Below are positions 8,222 to 16,087 of a stretch of 22,253 bases of DNA, piece after piece. Position numbers and translations under genes: made by a program. The first letter of the stretch is position 1; each line of letters opens with the position of its first letter. The stretch is from assembly GCA_913060985.1 (NCBI GenBank), contig CAJXTQ010000004.1:1-22253 (forward strand), written 5' to 3'. This DNA is from an uncultured Micrococcales bacterium. Its GTDB lineage: Bacteria > Actinomycetota > Actinomycetes > Actinomycetales > Microbacteriaceae. A model generated the notes under the pieces. That model was given only the letters and a program-made list of their open reading frames with translations, did not search any database and was not told the DNA's origin.

Positions 8222-8227
8222 TAGCTT
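8222..8227 (+). promoter_or_regulatory. Candidate -10 element for the first lipoprotein gene
   Basis: TAGCTT fits TAnnnT and ends eight bases before the ATG at 8236, which has no Shine-Dalgarno. The fit would be a leaderless transcript. No convincing -35 is present. Confidence 0.2.
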
Positions 8228-8235
8228 TGACTCTC

Positions 8236-8649
8236 ATGAGGTGGCTTTTCGTTTTTTTGCTGGTGGCTTTGACCGGCTGCGCTAATCAACCCACCGCTGA
8301 ACAACTACTGGAGAGATATCTTGAGGCCAGCGACAACGGTGTATTAGAAGAATTCGATGACTTGCTTGCAGGCTCAGCTTTGCAAAGCGCCCTTAGAGCA
8401 AATGAAGTTATGAATCAGCTTCAATTGCGTCAAGTTGGCTCAACTCGCTTTCACTCATTTGAAGACTCCTCGGATACCGAGCATATTTTCTGCCTAGACG
8501 TCTCCCAAACACGCCTTATTGATGAATTTGGAAATGACCTCACGCCTCTGGAGAGACCAGAGCAAATACCGATGAAAATGCGGATTGAAGAATTTGGACA
8601 GAGCCTAAGAATCAGTGAAATGGACATAAGGAGATTTTCAAATTGCTAG
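8236..8649 (+). CDS. Small unknown lipoprotein
   Basis: A 137-aa protein beginning MRWLFVFLLVALTGC, a type II signal peptide with lipobox LTGC and Cys15 as the lipidation site. The mature part is mixed alpha/beta in look and acidic. It opens with a helical segment (EQLLERYLEASDNG) and carries a central Cys in FCLDV and a C-terminal Cys as the very last residue, which could form a disulfide. I do not recognise a family. An in-frame TTG at 8227 would add three residues before the basic n-region, so the ATG is preferred; neither has a Shine-Dalgarno. It lies just after the tRNA-fMet terminator and overlaps the next gene by 7 bp, so the pair is likely an operon. Confidence 0.75.
   Translation: MRWLFVFLLVALTGCANQPTAEQLLERYLEASDNGVLEEFDDLLAGSALQSALRANEVMNQLQLRQVGSTRFHSFEDSSDTEHIFCLDVSQTRLIDEFGNDLTPLERPEQIPMKMRIEEFGQSLRISEMDIRRFSNC
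8628..8633 (+). promoter_or_regulatory. RBS fixing the TTG start of the second lipoprotein gene
   Basis: AAGGAG lies nine bases before TTG at 8643, inside the end of the upstream gene. No ATG or GTG is available in frame between it and the in-frame TGA at 8616-8618. Confidence 0.6.
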
Positions 8650-9380
8650 TAGAAGTTATTTTTAGCTGTTCTGCAGCTGGAGCGGTTTTAGGGGGATGCT
8701 CGGATAGCTGCTCTACCACTATTGGCTCCACTGAGGTGGTTATCTGCGAAGAGGCAAGCACACAAGCTGAGTCAGAGGAAAATTATCGGAGTGATACTCC
8801 CGGCTCTGTATGGACACCCCCGCCTCCCTGGGTGCTCTGTCAGATTTATGTGAGTGGCGGGGTGGAGATAGAAACTTTTGGAACTATTTGGGTCAAGAGC
8901 AGGCAAGGCTCAAGAGAGTGTTTAGCCGAGAAGGAATATATCCCAATTCCAAAGCCCCCCAGTAGTAACAGCACCGTTGAGAAAATCAGCGATAGCCAAA
9001 CCTTGCAAGAGGTTTTTAGAACTTCCCCCTCAAGACCCATGGCCTACGTGAATCCGGCCGAGCGCTACTATGACGAGAATTTTGAGTTTTGGGTAGAACA
9101 AAGTGCGCAGACCAAATCAGGCTGGCTTTTTGATCAGCCGGTAAGCGTCCGCTTTCTGCCAAGGTCTGCCAATTGGAGTTTTGGAAAGTCAGGTTTTAGG
9201 GTTGGGCATATTTTTGGCAGCAGTGGGGATTTCAGCGCTAGAGCGACAGTTGAGTTTCAGGTCGATTACAAACCAATTGGAAACCCTTGGGTGGTCAATG
9301 CTGGCTCAATTTCAGTCAATAGCAATTCCCTACTGATAACAGCTCTTCCACTCCCTCGAGAAACTCGATTGATCGGGTAG
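8643..9380 (+). CDS. Unknown secreted or lipid-anchored protein with a PKD-like C-terminal region
   Basis: A 245-aa protein of no recognised family. The N-terminus is hydrophobic with a possible lipobox LGGC (Cys19), but its n-region MLVEV has no basic residue, which is odd for a signal peptide. A Cys-rich, proline-rich stretch follows: six Cys between 19 and 93 counting the lipobox Cys, and PPPPW near 60. From about 132 the pattern NWSFG ... GHIFGSSGDFSARATVEF (177-205) resembles the core of a PKD-like beta sandwich as seen in secreted actinobacterial proteins (W-x-FG-x ... H-x-F ... G-x-Y/F). This is my reading by eye and not a database hit. The start is TTG with AAGGAG nine bases upstream. 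Overlap with the preceding lipoprotein gene suggests coupled translation and a shared envelope role. Confidence 0.7.
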   Translation: MLVEVIFSCSAAGAVLGGCSDSCSTTIGSTEVVICEEASTQAESEENYRSDTPGSVWTPPPPWVLCQIYVSGGVEIETFGTIWVKSRQGSRECLAEKEYIPIPKPPSSNSTVEKISDSQTLQEVFRTSPSRPMAYVNPAERYYDENFEFWVEQSAQTKSGWLFDQPVSVRFLPRSANWSFGKSGFRVGHIFGSSGDFSARATVEFQVDYKPIGNPWVVNAGSISVNSNSLLITALPLPRETRLIG

Positions 9381-9384
9381 GAAG

Positions 9385-9408
9385 CCTGAAGCTAATATTC
9401 AGGTTGTT
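9385..9408 (+). terminator. Weak candidate terminator after the lipoprotein pair
   Basis: CCTGAA and TTCAGG form a 6-bp stem with a 7-nt loop, followed by TTGTT. It is short and has no good T-run, so it may be only a hairpin. Confidence 0.25.
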
Positions 9409-9465
9409 ATCACCAAGTCTTCAGAAATGGCTGGCATGCTAAGACTGTTTTGAAAGGAGCACACT

Positions 9466-10659
9466 ATGCACGAACGCTCTTCGGGACAGTTTTTGTATTA
9501 CCCCGTTGAATCAAAAAAGGCAGATTCGTCCAAGTCAAAAAAATCAACTAGAGCACTTGCGATGAGTGTAATCGCGGCTTTTGCCGCGCTTACTGGAGGT
9601 GCCATTGGCGCCGGAGCCTCGCTAGTCGCCTTTAGCTCCATGCAAGCCCCAGCCCCTGTAGTTGTAAACAACACTGAGGCTGTCAACTGGGTGACTGGCG
9701 CTGCTGTGGCAGCCAGTCCGTCGGTTGTCACCCTCAGCGTTACAAGTCCCACTGGAAGTGGCAACGGTAGCGGAGTGATGATCAGCGAGGATGGATACGC
9801 TCTAACAAATTCCCATGTAGTCACACTCGGTGGCTCCACAAATGATGTAAACGTGACTGCCCAAGCTTGGGACGGAAGAGTTTATGATGCAGAGGTCATT
9901 GGAACCGATCCCACAAATGACATTGCGGTAATCCGCTTGATCGGATCTGACAGTTTCCAACCCATACAAATCAAGGACTCTGACGGGCTAAATGTCGGCG
10001 AGCCGGTGGTTGCTATTGGTGCTCCGCTGGGCTTGAGTTCGACTGTTACGCAAGGAATTGTCTCAGCGCTGAACAGAACGATTCAAGTTGCTAGCAGTGA
10101 AGTTGAGGACGGAAATGGCTCAGGATTGCGATTTTGGGACGGATTCTCCCAAAGGCCTATCAACTTGCAGGTGATCCAAACAGATGCAGCAATTAATCCC
10201 GGAAACTCCGGGGGCGCACTGGTCGACCAGCAGGGAAGATTGGTTGGCATAAACGTAGCGATTGCGACCAGTGGCTCTAGCGGCAACATCGGGGTTGGCT
10301 TTGCAATCCCTGCAAATACGGCACTGAGAATTGCTGATGAAATCATTGAAAAGGGTTTTGCTAGCCACGGTCTATTGGGCGCTCTTGTCACCGACAGTGT
10401 TATTCCAAATTCAAGCTTCGCATCGGGTGCCGAGATAGTTGAGCTAACCCCCGGCGGAGCAGCAGAACTGGCTGGTTTGCAGGCTGGAGATGTTGTTGTG
10501 CTGTTTGATGGGCAGAGAATCGAGGGAAGCGGCGAACTAACTGCAGCGGTAAGGGCGCAGCCGGCAGGAGCTGAAGTTGAAATTGAGGCGCTCAGGGATG
10601 GCCAGAGGCTCAGTTTTGATGTGACTCTCGGCGACAGCAGGGACTTAGAATCGAACTAA
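9466..10659 (+). CDS. HtrA/DegP-like membrane-anchored serine protease with PDZ domain
   Basis: A 397-aa trypsin-like protease expected to act in envelope protein quality control. Residues 1-28 are polar and basic (cytosolic), 29-57 form a membrane segment, and the catalytic domain (about 75-290) faces outside. The triad is visible as His117 in TNSHVV, Asp152 in NDIAVIRL and Ser248 in NPGNSGGAL. A single PDZ domain covers about 300-390 (GAEIVELTPGGAAELAGLQAGDVV). The length and order match actinobacterial HtrA/PepD proteins. The ATG at 9466 has AAAGGAG six bases upstream. The stop codon shares bases with the ATG of the DUF3039 gene (TAATG), so translation is probably coupled. No sensor kinase or sigma factor is next to it. 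Confidence 0.92.
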   Translation: MHERSSGQFLYYPVESKKADSSKSKKSTRALAMSVIAAFAALTGGAIGAGASLVAFSSMQAPAPVVVNNTEAVNWVTGAAVAASPSVVTLSVTSPTGSGNGSGVMISEDGYALTNSHVVTLGGSTNDVNVTAQAWDGRVYDAEVIGTDPTNDIAVIRLIGSDSFQPIQIKDSDGLNVGEPVVAIGAPLGLSSTVTQGIVSALNRTIQVASSEVEDGNGSGLRFWDGFSQRPINLQVIQTDAAINPGNSGGALVDQQGRLVGINVAIATSGSSGNIGVGFAIPANTALRIADEIIEKGFASHGLLGALVTDSVIPNSSFASGAEIVELTPGGAAELAGLQAGDVVVLFDGQRIEGSGELTAAVRAQPAGAEVEIEALRDGQRLSFDVTLGDSRDLESN

Positions 10660-10871
10660 TGGAAGAGCTAAAGGAAAAACAGGAACTTCTTGAGGACGGC
10701 GACCACGAGCGCTACTCACACTACGTTCAGAAAAACAAAATAACCGAAAGCGCGGTTATGGGGACTCCTGTAATCGCCCTCTGCGGAAAAAAGTGGGTAC
10801 CCGGCCGAGACCCCGAGAAGTTTCCCGTTTGTCCTGATTGCAAGCGAATATACGAAAGCCTCAAGAAGTAG
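10659..10871 (+). CDS. DUF3039 small zinc-ribbon-like protein
   Basis: A 70-aa protein matching the actinobacterial DUF3039 family, of unknown function. Recognisable pieces are GDHERYSHYV (14-23), SAVMG.PV.ALCGK (31-44), WVPGRDPEKFPVCPDC (46-61) and a short basic tail. Cys42, Cys58 and Cys61, perhaps with His16 or His21, could bind a zinc ion; that is inference. There is no signal or membrane segment, so it is cytosolic. Its ATG overlaps the htrA stop by one base. Its last 11 bases overlap the end of convergent pncB. Confidence 0.88.
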   Translation: MEELKEKQELLEDGDHERYSHYVQKNKITESAVMGTPVIALCGKKWVPGRDPEKFPVCPDCKRIYESLKK

Positions 10872-12129
10872 TAACTGACAGAGCTGGTTCTCCGTCGCTA
10901 AGTCTTTTCGCGGATGAAGGAAGTTCGGAAAGTGAGAGAGTGAATCTCTCACGAGCTTTTTCGAGGCTGGGGGCATCCAGGATTGAGCCATCGTTGATGT
11001 ACCTAATCTGAAGCAATCTCCCTTGAGCGTTTTCCTCCGGCCGCGAGATTAGGTCAACTGCAGCGACTTCATTTTCAAGCACTCGGGTGGCTACCTTTCT
11101 GCCAGGCAGATTGGTTTTACCCGAGGATTGTTTTGAAACATCAACCCAGTTCCCGTCATCGTTTTTTGAGACGAGCTTGAAGACAAAACCAGCCGTCGGA
11201 GCACCGCTTCCGGTGACCAGCGAAGTTCCCACACCATAGCTATCAACTGGATAGGCGGCCAATGCCGCAATGGCATCCTCATCTAAATCATTTGTGACGG
11301 TGATTTTGGCATCTCTTGCGCCCAATTGATCCAGTTGGCGCCTGACCCTCTGAGTTGTCTCTGCTAGATCACCTGAGTCAATTCGAACGTTTCCTAGTTT
11401 CCCGGCTGTGATCTCCACAGCAGCGCTGACTGCTTTTTCAACGTCAAAGGTGTCAACTAGGAAGGTAGTTTTTTCACCCATTGCTTGCAATTGAGCTTCG
11501 AAAGCATCTCGCTCACTGTCAAAAAGAAGTGTGAATGCATGCCCACTGGTTCCAAGGGTTGGTATTCCGTAGCTCAGTTGCGCCTGCAAATTACTCGTCG
11601 CGTCAAATCCAGCTATGTAGCTTGCCCTTGCCGCGGCAACAGCAGCATCCTCATTGGCCCTTCTCGATCCCATTTCAATCAGTTTGCGGTCACCTGCTGC
11701 TATTCGCATTCTGGCAGCAGCGCTCGCCACAGCTGAGTCATAATTCAAAACCGACAAAACCAGCGTTTCCAGAACAACGCATTCGGCAAAACTTCCCGAG
11801 ACAGTCAGCACCGGCGAGTTCCCGAAATAAATCTCACCCTCGTGAAAACCTTCAATTTCTCCGGTAAAAGAGTATTCGGCAAGCCAGTTGAGAGCCTGCT
11901 TGCTGACAATTTTTTCGGATTCCAGAAACCTTAGTTGTTCAGATGTGAAGCTGAAGTTCTTTATTTCTTCAATTAATCGACCAACTCCTGCAAAAACTCC
12001 AAATCTTCTGCCAGCGGGTAGTGAACGAGAAAAAACCTCGAAAACTACCTGCTTCTCTGCTTTGCCAGACTGCAGGGCGGCATCCAACATCGTTAGTTCA
12101 TAACGGTCCGTCTTGAGAGCACTGGTCAT
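10861..12129 (-). CDS. pncB: Nicotinate phosphoribosyltransferase
   Basis: A 422-aa cytosolic enzyme that makes nicotinate mononucleotide from nicotinate and PRPP with ATP hydrolysis (Preiss-Handler salvage to NAD). Family motifs seen are TDRYELTML (7-15), FEVFSRSLPAGR (30-41), EMGSRRANEDAA (152-163), the GTSGHAF segment with the candidate phospho-acceptor His197, RIDSGDLAE (249-257) and YGVGTSLVTG (298-307). The length is typical of the actinobacterial form. The ATG at 12129 lacks a clear Shine-Dalgarno and has a -10-like hexamer six bases upstream, so the mRNA may be leaderless. It is divergent from murI with 62 bp between starts, and its 3' end overlaps the DUF3039 gene tail-to-tail by 11 bp. 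Confidence 0.95.
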   Translation of the reverse strand: MTSALKTDRYELTMLDAALQSGKAEKQVVFEVFSRSLPAGRRFGVFAGVGRLIEEIKNFSFTSEQLRFLESEKIVSKQALNWLAEYSFTGEIEGFHEGEIYFGNSPVLTVSGSFAECVVLETLVLSVLNYDSAVASAAARMRIAAGDRKLIEMGSRRANEDAAVAAARASYIAGFDATSNLQAQLSYGIPTLGTSGHAFTLLFDSERDAFEAQLQAMGEKTTFLVDTFDVEKAVSAAVEITAGKLGNVRIDSGDLAETTQRVRRQLDQLGARDAKITVTNDLDEDAIAALAAYPVDSYGVGTSLVTGSGAPTAGFVFKLVSKNDDGNWVDVSKQSSGKTNLPGRKVATRVLENEVAAVDLISRPEENAQGRLLQIRYINDGSILDAPSLEKARERFTLSLSELPSSAKRLSDGEPALSVTTS

Positions 12130-12135
12130 TCCAAC

Positions 12136-12141
12136 AGGTTA
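12136..12141 (-). promoter_or_regulatory. Candidate -10 of pncB (leaderless)
   Basis: TAACCT on the minus strand ends six bases before the pncB ATG. A -35-like TTCTCT lies 18 bp upstream (3 of 6 matches). A transcript would begin at or next to the start codon. Confidence 0.3.
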
Positions 12142-12179
12142 CACTCCGCTGCAATCTGCAGAGAAGCAACGTCAAACAA

Positions 12180-12185
12180 TAGACT
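12180..12185 (+). promoter_or_regulatory. Candidate -10 of the murI operon (leaderless)
   Basis: TAGACT ends six bases before the GTG at 12192, which lacks a Shine-Dalgarno. The same hexamer occurs upstream of argS. The -35 match (TGCAGA, 17 bp upstream) is poor. Confidence 0.35.
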
Positions 12186-12191
12186 GTCAAC

Positions 12192-13019
12192 GTGAATCAG
12201 GCTCCTATTGGAATTTTCGACTCCGGCGTCGGTGGGCTCACCGTGGCAAGAGCGATCATCGACCAATTACCCCATGAGTCAATTATTTATTTGGGTGACA
12301 CTGCGAACTCTCCGTATGGAACAAAAACCATCCCCGATGTTCGCAGGTTAGCTCTTGAGGTGATGGATCAACTGGTGGAGATGGGCGTGAAGATGTTGGT
12401 GATCGCCTGCAATTCCGCTTCTTCAGCCGTGCTCAGAGATGCAAGAGAGCGCTATACCGAAGGTAAGGGGATCCCGGTGGTAGAGGTGATTCAACCTGCT
12501 GTTCGTAAGGCGGTGTCCACATCCAAAAATGGTCGGGTCGGCGTGATTGGGACGAATGCGACGATATCGTCGAAAAGCTACGATGACGCATTTGCTGCTG
12601 CATTGAATCTAGAAATTTCCTCAGCAGCCTGTCCAGATTTTGTTGACTTTGTTGAGCGAGGGGAAACCAGCGGAGAGGCATTGCTCGAGGTAGCGAGAGG
12701 CTATTTACAGCCCCTCAAAGAAAAAGACATCGACACTCTTGTCCTTGGTTGCACTCACTACCCATTGCTTACGGCGGCTATCGGATTTGTAATGGGTGAA
12801 GGAGTTAATTTGGTCAGCAGCGCCGAGGAAACTGCACGTGATGTTTTCCGAGTTCTGACCGAGCATCAACTACTTGCTCCAAACGAAACCTCTCCGAGTT
12901 ACAGGTTTCTTTCCACTGGAAGCAAGCAAGAGTTCGAACTATTGGCCAAAAGGTTTTTAGGCCCTGAGGTATTGGGCGTAGAGCAGATTGAGAGGAAAAA
13001 ACGTGTCAAGACCAAATAA
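12192..13019 (+). CDS. murI: Glutamate racemase
   Basis: A 275-aa cytosolic enzyme that interconverts L- and D-glutamate for peptidoglycan. The motifs are [14 protein letters not shown] (5-18), [10 protein letters not shown] (34-43), ACNSAS (72-77) with catalytic Cys73, and LGCTHYPLL (185-193) with Cys187, so both catalytic cysteines are present. The length is normal. The start is GTG because the sequence Met-Asn-Gln-Ala-Pro-Ile-Gly aligns with family N-termini. It heads a unit with rph and rdgB, whose reading frames overlap. In many actinobacteria murI-rph-rdgB are likewise adjacent. Confidence 0.97.
   Translation: MNQAPIGIFDSGVGGLTVARAIIDQLPHESIIYLGDTANSPYGTKTIPDVRRLALEVMDQLVEMGVKMLVIACNSASSAVLRDARERYTEGKGIPVVEVIQPAVRKAVSTSKNGRVGVIGTNATISSKSYDDAFAAALNLEISSAACPDFVDFVERGETSGEALLEVARGYLQPLKEKDIDTLVLGCTHYPLLTAAIGFVMGEGVNLVSSAEETARDVFRVLTEHQLLAPNETSPSYRFLSTGSKQEFELLAKRFLGPEVLGVEQIERKKRVKTK
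12991..12996 (+). promoter_or_regulatory. RBS favouring the GTG start of rph
   Basis: AGAGGA lies six bases before GTG at 13003. An in-frame TTG at 12988 precedes it and has no such site. Confidence 0.65.
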
Positions 13020-13740
13020 TCGAGCGCAAGACCAGCTGAGAAATGTGAATATTGACTTGGGCTGGAGTGAGCATGCCGAGGGGTCTGCGCTGATTAGTTT
13101 CGGGTCTACCAAAGTTCTTTGCACCGCAAGTTTTACTCCCGGGGTTCCGAGGTTCAAAAAGGATTCGGGCGAGGGTTGGGTTACAGCAGAGTATTCAATG
13201 CTTCCAAGAGCCACGCACGACCGAAGCGACAGGGAGAGCGTCAAGGGAAAAATTGGCGGAAGAACCCACGAAATATCGAGACTAATCGGAAGAGCACTTA
13301 GGTCGGTGATTGACTTCAAATCGCTTGGTGAGAACACAATTGTCATTGATTGTGATGTCTTGCAGGCTGATGGCGGCACAAGAACCGCCGCTATTACAGG
13401 AGGCTTTGTTGCCCTGGCCCAGGCCATCGATTACGGATACTCACAAAAAATGATCAGTGGCCAATCACCACTAATTGACACCGTTAGCGCGGTGTCGGTA
13501 GGAGTTGTCGACGGCGAGCTACTGACTGATTTGGAGTATGTGGAGGATGTCAGGGCGGAAACTGACATGAATGTTGTGACAACCGGAAGAGGATTATTTG
13601 TCGAGGTGCAAGGAACGGCCGAAGGGGCTCCATTTTCAGACGAGGAGCTGGATGGTCTCTTGAAGCTTGCAAAAAAGGCCACTTCAGAGCTGACGGATAT
13701 CCAAAAATCCACACTCGGTGAGACGCTGCGGCTTCGATGA
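13003..13740 (+). CDS. rph: Ribonuclease PH
   Basis: A 245-aa phosphorolytic 3'-5' exoribonuclease that trims tRNA 3' ends; the family forms hexamers. Visible motifs are the N-terminal [27 protein letters not shown] (20-34), [13 protein letters not shown] (59-71), [14 protein letters not shown] (87-100) and the phosphate-binding [10 protein letters not shown] (124-133) with Arg127. The length matches the family (about 240). The start was set to GTG 13003 because an RBS precedes it and because homologues begin near this point; TTG at 12988 would add five residues. It overlaps murI by 17 bp and its TGA overlaps the rdgB ATG (ATGA). Confidence 0.96.
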   Translation: MSRPNNRAQDQLRNVNIDLGWSEHAEGSALISFGSTKVLCTASFTPGVPRFKKDSGEGWVTAEYSMLPRATHDRSDRESVKGKIGGRTHEISRLIGRALRSVIDFKSLGENTIVIDCDVLQADGGTRTAAITGGFVALAQAIDYGYSQKMISGQSPLIDTVSAVSVGVVDGELLTDLEYVEDVRAETDMNVVTTGRGLFVEVQGTAEGAPFSDEELDGLLKLAKKATSELTDIQKSTLGETLRLR

Positions 13741-14306
13741 AGATTCAACTGGCAACTGGCAATACCCACAAAATCGATGAGGTTCGAGCAATTCTTGGTG
13801 AAAACTCAGGTATCGAGCTAGTTGGCTATAGTGGCCAGGAGCCGATTGAAAATGGAGTGAGTTTCTATGAAAACGCTCTGATCAAGGCTCGCTCTGCATT
13901 CCAAGCCACCAAAATACCAACAATCGCAGATGACTCTGGATTGGCAGTTGAAGTAATGGGAGGTGCTCCTGGAATTCTGTCAGCTCGATGGAGTGGGAAG
14001 AAAGATGACGAACAAAATCGCCAGCTCCTTCTTTCACAAATGAGAGATATGGACCATCGGGAAGCAAGCTTCATTTGTTCAATTGCTTTTGTGAATAACG
14101 AGGGGGAGCACGGATTTACTGGGGTTTGGAGTGGAGAGCTCTCCAGAGAGCCAAGAGGAGAGGGAGGTTTTGGCTATGATCCAATTTTCATCCCCCAGGG
14201 ACTCGAGGTAACGGCCGCGGAATTGCCAGCAGAGGTGAAAAACTCAATGAGTCACAGGTTTTTGGCTCTATCTCAACTTGCGGAGTTTTTGCGGCGCCCC
14301 CAGTAG
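13737..14306 (+). CDS. rdgB: Non-canonical purine NTP (XTP/dITP) pyrophosphatase, HAM1/RdgB family
   Basis: A 189-aa house-cleaning enzyme that hydrolyses XTP, ITP and dITP to monophosphates. The signature elements are LATGNTHK (5-12), ADDSGLAVE (64-72), the [10 protein letters not shown] segment (78-87), GFGYDPIF (144-151) and SHR (172-174). The length is typical. Start and rph stop form ATGA, giving coupled translation. The last four codons (RRPQ region and stop) lie in the 3' end of the minus-strand tRNA-Arg gene, an antisense overlap of 12 bp. Confidence 0.96.
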   Translation: MKIQLATGNTHKIDEVRAILGENSGIELVGYSGQEPIENGVSFYENALIKARSAFQATKIPTIADDSGLAVEVMGGAPGILSARWSGKKDDEQNRQLLLSQMRDMDHREASFICSIAFVNNEGEHGFTGVWSGELSREPRGEGGFGYDPIFIPQGLEVTAAELPAEVKNSMSHRFLALSQLAEFLRRPQ

Positions 14307-14366
14307 GATTCGAACCTACGCACCCGCCTCCGGAGAGCGGTGCTCTATCCCCTGAGCTATGGGGGC
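14295..14366 (-). tRNA. tRNA-Arg (CCG)
   Basis: On the minus strand a 72-nt cloverleaf folds. The acceptor GCCCCCA pairs with TGGGGGC, the D stem is GCTC/GAGC, and the anticodon stem CCGCT/GGCGG holds loop CTCCGGA with anticodon CCG. A 4-nt variable loop precedes T stem GTAGG/CCTAC with TTCGAAT. Discriminator G is followed by CCG, so CCA is not encoded and must be added. It would read CGG codons. It lies just upstream of, and divergent from, argS, whose product charges it. Its 3' end overlaps the end of rdgB. No strong promoter was found; TAGAGT (14382-14377, minus) is possible. Confidence 0.96.
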
Positions 14367-14400
14367 CGGCGAGAAAACTCTAACACCGCCCGTTCTAAGT

Positions 14401-14406
14401 TAGACT
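14401..14406 (+). promoter_or_regulatory. Candidate -10 of the argS-lysA-hom-thrC-thrB unit
   Basis: TAGACT fits TAnnnT and is identical to the element before murI. It would give a leader of about 18 nt carrying the GAGG site before TTG at 14431. No good -35 is seen. Confidence 0.3.
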
Positions 14407-14430
14407 TAGAGGCTCGAGCTGAGGATTATC

Positions 14431-16086
14431 TTGACCCCGGAACAACTTTCAGAAATTATCGCCCGCGCTGTTTTGAGCATGGCGGAGAAAAAGGGCTACC
14501 AGATTCAGCTTCCCGAAAAAATTGTCGTGGAGAGGCCCAAAAACCGCGAGCATGGTGACTGGTCGACAAATATTGCCATGCAACTTTCCAAACAGGCGGG
14601 AACCAACCCAAGAGAGTTTGCGCAAAATCTAGTTCAGGAGCTAGCCGATACTGAAGGCATCAGCAAATTGGAGATTGCTGGACCAGGTTTTCTAAACATC
14701 TTTTTGGATACTGCTTCGGCAGCGTCGATCTTGCCAGAGGTGGTGGGCGCGGGAGCAAGCTTTGGAGCAGGGGATTCTTACTCGGGGCAGAAACTAAATC
14801 TCGAGTTTGTTTCTGCAAATCCAACCGGTCCAATTCACCTGGGAGGCACTCGATGGGCAGCTATGGGGGATTCGCTAGCGAGAATCTTGGAGTTTCAAGG
14901 AGCCGAGGTGATTCGTGAGTACTACTTCAACGATCACGGTGCGCAAATCGATCGCTTTGCTAGGTCGCTTTACTCTTCCGCCAAGTCTTTGCCGGCTCCC
15001 GAGGATGGATACGGTGGGCAATATATCCAGGACATAGCTCAGCGTGTTATTGAAAGCCACGGAGAAGCGGTCCTAGAGCTTCCGGAAGATCAGGCTCTTG
15101 AGACATTTAGGGCTGAAGGGGTGGAGTTGATGTTCACCGACATCAAGACTTCTCTGGCAAGTTTTGGGGTGGAGTTTGATGTCTACTTTCACGAAAACTC
15201 GCTGCACGAATCAAACGCGGTGAACCGAGCAATCGAACGCCTAAGAGCCAATGGTCACATTTTCGAAAAAGACGGGGCAGTTTGGCTTAGGTCAACTGAA
15301 TTCGGAGACGACAACGACAGAGTTGTAATTAAAAGTGATGGTGAACCGGCCTATATCGCAGGCGACCTCGCTTACTACCTGGACAAGCGAGAGCGTGGAT
15401 TCGATAAAGCAATAATCATGCTCGGGGCCGATCATCATGGATATGTTCAGCGAATGATGGCGATGTGCGCGGCATTTGGCGATAAGCCGGGGGAGAACCT
15501 AGAAATTCTCATCGGTCAAATGGTCAACCTGGTCAAAGACGGAAAGCCTGTTCGCATGAGCAAGCGGGCTGGGACAGTTGTCACACTGGAAGATTTGGTC
15601 GATGCAGTTGGTAACGATGCGGCAAGATATGCGCTTACCAGGTCGAGCGCCAACTCTAATCTCGATATTGATCTTGACCTGTTGGCAAAACAAACCAACG
15701 ACAACCCAGTTTTTTATGTTCAGTATGCACATGCAAGAACTATCCAGGTCAGAAATAATGCCGAAAGTTTTGGCATAAGCGATGAAAGATTTGACCCCGC
15801 CCTGCTTGACCACCCGACTGAAAATTCGTTGATTGCAAAAATTGCAGAGTTTCCAGCTGTAGTGAAAATAGCTGCTGAAAACCGTGAACCCCACAGAATC
15901 GCCCGGTATCTTGAGGAGCTCGCTGGCAACTATCACCGCTGGTATGACGCATGCAGGGTTACACCGTTGGCCGGCAAAGATGTCGAACCAATTCACGATT
16001 CAAGACTCGTATTGAATTCGGCGACCACTGTTGTTTTGTCAAATGGTTTGAGATTATTGGGTGTCAGTGCCCCAGAACGGATGTGA
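14431..16086 (+). CDS. argS: Arginyl-tRNA synthetase
   Basis: A 551-aa class I synthetase that charges tRNA-Arg. The N-terminal Add-1-like domain covers about 1-110. [16 protein letters not shown] (126-141) contains the HIGH-type motif, and RMSKRAGT (375-382) is the KMSKS-type motif. The C-terminal helical anticodon-binding domain ends in LGVSAPERM, the family's usual ending. The start is TTG with GAGG six bases upstream. A tRNA-Arg gene is divergent immediately upstream. The association of argS with lysA and the threonine genes is common in actinobacteria. The lysA start follows the argS stop within two bases. Confidence 0.98.
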   Translation: MTPEQLSEIIARAVLSMAEKKGYQIQLPEKIVVERPKNREHGDWSTNIAMQLSKQAGTNPREFAQNLVQELADTEGISKLEIAGPGFLNIFLDTASAASILPEVVGAGASFGAGDSYSGQKLNLEFVSANPTGPIHLGGTRWAAMGDSLARILEFQGAEVIREYYFNDHGAQIDRFARSLYSSAKSLPAPEDGYGGQYIQDIAQRVIESHGEAVLELPEDQALETFRAEGVELMFTDIKTSLASFGVEFDVYFHENSLHESNAVNRAIERLRANGHIFEKDGAVWLRSTEFGDDNDRVVIKSDGEPAYIAGDLAYYLDKRERGFDKAIIMLGADHHGYVQRMMAMCAAFGDKPGENLEILIGQMVNLVKDGKPVRMSKRAGTVVTLEDLVDAVGNDAARYALTRSSANSNLDIDLDLLAKQTNDNPVFYVQYAHARTIQVRNNAESFGISDERFDPALLDHPTENSLIAKIAEFPAVVKIAAENREPHRIARYLEELAGNYHRWYDACRVTPLAGKDVEPIHDSRLVLNSATTVVLSNGLRLLGVSAPERM

Positions 16087-16087
16087 C

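Noticed and set aside
8150..8235. Attachment site or integrated element next to tRNA-fMet
   Set aside because: No integrase gene and no repeat of the tRNA 3' end was seen in the downstream sequence by eye; the tRNA is intact with its own terminator.
14367..14430. T-box or lysine riboswitch ahead of argS-lysA
   Set aside because: The gap is only 64 bp and shows no T-box sequence or long stem set.
15499..15996. 165-codon minus-strand open frame inside argS
   Set aside because: It is antisense to the KMSKS region and anticodon-binding domain of a complete ArgS and has no ribosome site of note.
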